Source of the DNA: JAAYBT01 sp964404395
GTDB taxonomy: Bacteria > Bacillota > Clostridia > Acetivibrionales > DTU013
Length of the DNA: 8,697 nt
Direction: 5' to 3'
Assembly: GCA_964404395.1 (NCBI GenBank)
Contig: CAYOKA010000096.1
Location: 1-8,697, forward strand
Position 1 is the first letter of the stretch; each line of letters starts with the position of its first letter. Below are positions 6,839 through 8,697 of the stretch, in pieces. The position numbers and the translations under genes are program-made. The notes under the pieces are model-generated. The model saw nothing but the letters and a program-made list of their open reading frames with translations, did no database searches and had not been told where the DNA came from.

Positions 6839-8632
6839 TTAAATGGTTTCTTCCTGTCTACTGTTCTCATATGCAGTACGTCTGACTGTATCATAAGCCG
6901 GCACAGGCACATCCCACCATCCGAATGCCTTGCCGCCGCTATACGGATATTCTCTGCAGACATCAACATGAATGAGCGCCGGTTTGTTTGAAGCAAGTGC
7001 ATTATGTAAAGCAGTCTTGACTTCTTCTTTTTTAGATATGCTTTGGCTATGTATCCCAAATGCTTCTGAGATTTTTTTGAAATCCGGCGAATATATGGTG
7101 CCATTCTTTTCCCAATCATTCCCGAATGTTTTGTCCTGCCCCAGAACATCCGACTGCAGATCTTTTATTGCCATCCATCCGCAGTTATCGGCCAAGACAA
7201 CTACTACAGGAATATCATACTGTGCCATGGTTGCCAGCTCCTGAATGACCATAAGGAAGTCGCCGTCTCCCAGCAGTGATACAACAGGTCTGTCCGGGCA
7301 TGCGAGTTTCGCACCCATTGCTGCCGGAAGTGCCCAACCCATTGTAGAAAAACCACCGGTCGTCAGGTTGCAGTACCTCTCTTTATAGCAATACTCCTGA
7401 AACAGCTGCGCCTGTGTGTTTCCGGAAGAAGTTGAAATGATAGTGTTGGCCGACAAATGCTCGTTCATTTCGCCAACAAGCTGAGATATAGTGATTTTAT
7501 CCGTGTTGACGCTTCGAATTTCTTTCAGCTGCGCAGCCCACGCCACTTTCAGATCGGCTATTTCATTCAGATAGCAGCTTCTGCCCGTATTATCCGTTCC
7601 ATATGCGTCAATGAGCTTCAAAAGAGCATCGTTCAGATCACTGTTGATTCCGACATCCGCCATATAGTTTTTACCTATCTCATTTGCATCCATATCTATA
7701 TGTATGAGTTTGGTATCCGGGAAATTGAAGCTGACCCCTTTCCTGTATGAACAGGTGGTTTCGTCAGCAAACCGTGTACCAACTGCCAGGATCACATCCG
7801 CCTTCCTGCAAAGCTCAATGCCGACAGGCGTTCCTTTTGAACCGGTGTGGAATCCATATTGGGGATGTATTTCCGAAACAGTTCCCTTGCCTGCAAGCGT
7901 AGTAATAATAGCGGCACCCCAATTTTCAGCAAGTTTTTCAATAAGTTCGCCCGCTTTCGCTCGAAGCGCACCTCCGCCTGCAAGTATAACCGGGCGTTTC
8001 GCAGTCTTCATTAACCGGATTGCCTGCTCAATTGATTTACTATCCGCACAAGGTTTGGAATCAACGTTGACGGAAACTTTTTGATTTGGATTTACTTTAT
8101 GATAACTGCATTGAACATCCATCGGTAGCATTACCGCACAGGGTCCCGGTCTTCCTGTCGTCATCATATGGAAACTGCGTTTCAGCATCCTGGGCAGCTG
8201 TTCAACCGACTCTGCGCGCCAGCTTCGCTTGGCCAGAGGTTCCAGCGTACGTATTATATTACTGTCCTGATACCGTTCGATCTCCTGTAGAACTCCTACA
8301 CCCTTCATATTTACATGTGTATCCCCGCATAGCTGTAAAAAGGCTGTCGAGTCTACATAAGCGGTTGCAAGGCCAATGCAGGAGTTTAATGTTCCCGGAC
8401 CAATGGATGAAAAGGATGCCAGTGGCTTTCCGCTCATCCTGTAATATCCGTCTGCTATTGATGTTGCAGCCTGCTCGTGTTTTACCTGAAGGTATTTGAT
8501 TTTGCCGTCTTGATCGGCCTTTCTGACGGCATCAAACAATCCCATGACACCATGCCCCGGAATACCGAGGATATAGGGTACGCCTTCTTCAATAAGCGCA
8601 TTTACAATGATTTCTCCACCTGTTTGTTTCAT
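6839..8632 (-). CDS. ThDP-dependent enzyme of the acetolactate synthase/IolD superfamily
   Basis: A 597-residue cytoplasmic ThDP enzyme with the usual three domains: pyrimidine-binding (about 1-175), central (about 195-345) and pyrophosphate-binding (about 385-565). KHEQAATSIADGYYRMSG holds the ThDP-activating glutamate (Glu53), and GDGDF (455-459) through Asn483 forms the GDG-x(n)-N metal/diphosphate motif, so the active site looks intact. The C-terminal GWWDVPVPAY resembles the ending of IolD-type (inositol trihydroxycyclohexanedione hydrolase) proteins, whereas the N-terminal half looks more like acetolactate synthase or glyoxylate carboligase and lacks IolD's insertions. Whether it carboligates, decarboxylates or hydrolyses is therefore open. 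An ATG at 8638 lies only 2 bases from AAGGAG; the in-frame ATG at 8632 lies 8 bases away and is preferred. It is the first gene after the candidate promoter. With a Gfo/Idh/MocA dehydrogenase and a semialdehyde dehydrogenase in the same operon, a role in sugar-acid or cyclitol breakdown is inferred. Confidence 0.9.
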   Translation of the reverse strand: MKQTGGEIIVNALIEEGVPYILGIPGHGVMGLFDAVRKADQDGKIKYLQVKHEQAATSIADGYYRMSGKPLASFSSIGPGTLNSCIGLATAYVDSTAFLQLCGDTHVNMKGVGVLQEIERYQDSNIIRTLEPLAKRSWRAESVEQLPRMLKRSFHMMTTGRPGPCAVMLPMDVQCSYHKVNPNQKVSVNVDSKPCADSKSIEQAIRLMKTAKRPVILAGGGALRAKAGELIEKLAENWGAAIITTLAGKGTVSEIHPQYGFHTGSKGTPVGIELCRKADVILAVGTRFADETTCSYRKGVSFNFPDTKLIHIDMDANEIGKNYMADVGINSDLNDALLKLIDAYGTDNTGRSCYLNEIADLKVAWAAQLKEIRSVNTDKITISQLVGEMNEHLSANTIISTSSGNTQAQLFQEYCYKERYCNLTTGGFSTMGWALPAAMGAKLACPDRPVVSLLGDGDFLMVIQELATMAQYDIPVVVVLADNCGWMAIKDLQSDVLGQDKTFGNDWEKNGTIYSPDFKKISEAFGIHSQSISKKEEVKTALHNALASNKPALIHVDVCREYPYSGGKAFGWWDVPVPAYDTVRRTAYENSRQEETI

Positions 8633-8640
8633 ATGCATTT

Positions 8641-8646
8641 CTCCTT
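8641..8646 (-). promoter_or_regulatory. Ribosome-binding site deciding the start of the ThDP enzyme
   Basis: AAGGAG on the minus strand lies 2 bases before the ATG at 8638 and 8 bases before the in-frame ATG at 8632. Only the second spacing is efficient, so the protein most likely begins MKQTGGEI. Confidence 0.8.
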
Positions 8647-8668
8647 AAGAAAAATACTTTGCATAACT

Positions 8669-8697
8669 ATTGTCTATCATAATGTGGAAATAGTCAA
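8669..8697 (-). promoter_or_regulatory. Candidate operon promoter with overlapping inverted repeat
   Basis: On the minus strand, TTGACT (8697-8692) is followed after 17 bases by GACAAT (8674-8669), which matches the -10 consensus at 4 of 6 positions, and then by a short leader to the ribosome-binding site at 8646. An inverted repeat, ACTATT (8694-8689) and AATAGT (8671-8666), with a 17-base spacer overlaps both boxes and could be an operator, perhaps for the IclR-type regulator. The -35 box touches the window edge, and no upstream gene is visible, so the operon could also begin further right. Confidence 0.45.

Noticed and set aside
8636..8638. ATG at 8638 as the start of the ThDP enzyme
   Set aside because: Only 2 bases separate it from AAGGAG; the in-frame ATG two codons later has an 8-base spacer.
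237..8638. A CRISPR array, phage, insertion sequence or tRNA/rRNA gene
   Set aside because: No spaced direct repeats, transposase or integrase frames, or cloverleaf/rRNA sequences were seen in the readable sequence.

Overview
The window looks like part of a genome (probably a metagenome-assembled or draft scaffold) from a low-to-moderate GC Gram-positive anaerobe, most likely a gut or rumen Clostridia/Lachnospiraceae-type bacterium. This is inferred from strong GGAGG/AAGGAG ribosome-binding sites, a classic Firmicutes-type FMN riboswitch with an intrinsic terminator, a GPH-type sugar symporter and the general style of the proteins. No 16S or marker gene is present, so the placement is tentative. 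Two runs of exactly 100 N (3053-3152 and 5592-5691) are scaffold gap placeholders, and each interrupts genes.

All seven recognisable protein genes lie on the minus strand and read right to left as one apparent catabolic operon: a candidate promoter at 8669-8697; a thiamine-diphosphate enzyme resembling acetolactate synthase/IolD (6839-8632); a Gfo/Idh/MocA oxidoreductase (5474-6796, with a gap near its 3' end); a stand-alone C-terminal half of a transketolase (4497-5477); an RpiB/LacA/LacB-type sugar isomerase with a C-terminal extension (3865-4500); an IclR-family regulator cut by the first gap (3153-3822); a methylmalonate-semialdehyde-dehydrogenase-type aldehyde dehydrogenase whose N-terminus is in the same gap (1779-3052); and a GPH-family sugar:cation symporter (237-1712). 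The genes are tightly packed. Two junctions are 4-base stop/start overlaps (ATGA at 5474-5477, GTGA at 4497-4500), which supports cotranscription and translational coupling.

The leftmost 236 bases carry no gene. They hold a complete FMN riboswitch on the minus strand (about 55-174), its own promoter (194-222) and its expression-platform terminator (1-31). The controlled riboflavin gene lies beyond the left edge. I see no terminator between the symporter stop and this leader.

Functionally, the cluster has the outline of a sugar, sugar-acid or cyclitol pathway: uptake by the symporter, oxidation by the Gfo/Idh/MocA dehydrogenase, isomerisation by the RpiB-like enzyme, C-C bond chemistry by transketolase and/or the ThDP enzyme, and oxidation of a semialdehyde to an acyl-CoA. 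IolG-, IolD- and IolA-like activities echo inositol catabolism, but the usual IolB/C/E/J steps are absent and a transketolase/RpiB pair stands in their place. The substrate cannot be read from the sequence. The transketolase N-terminal subunit is missing from the visible sequence and may lie inside the 5592-5691 gap or elsewhere in the genome.
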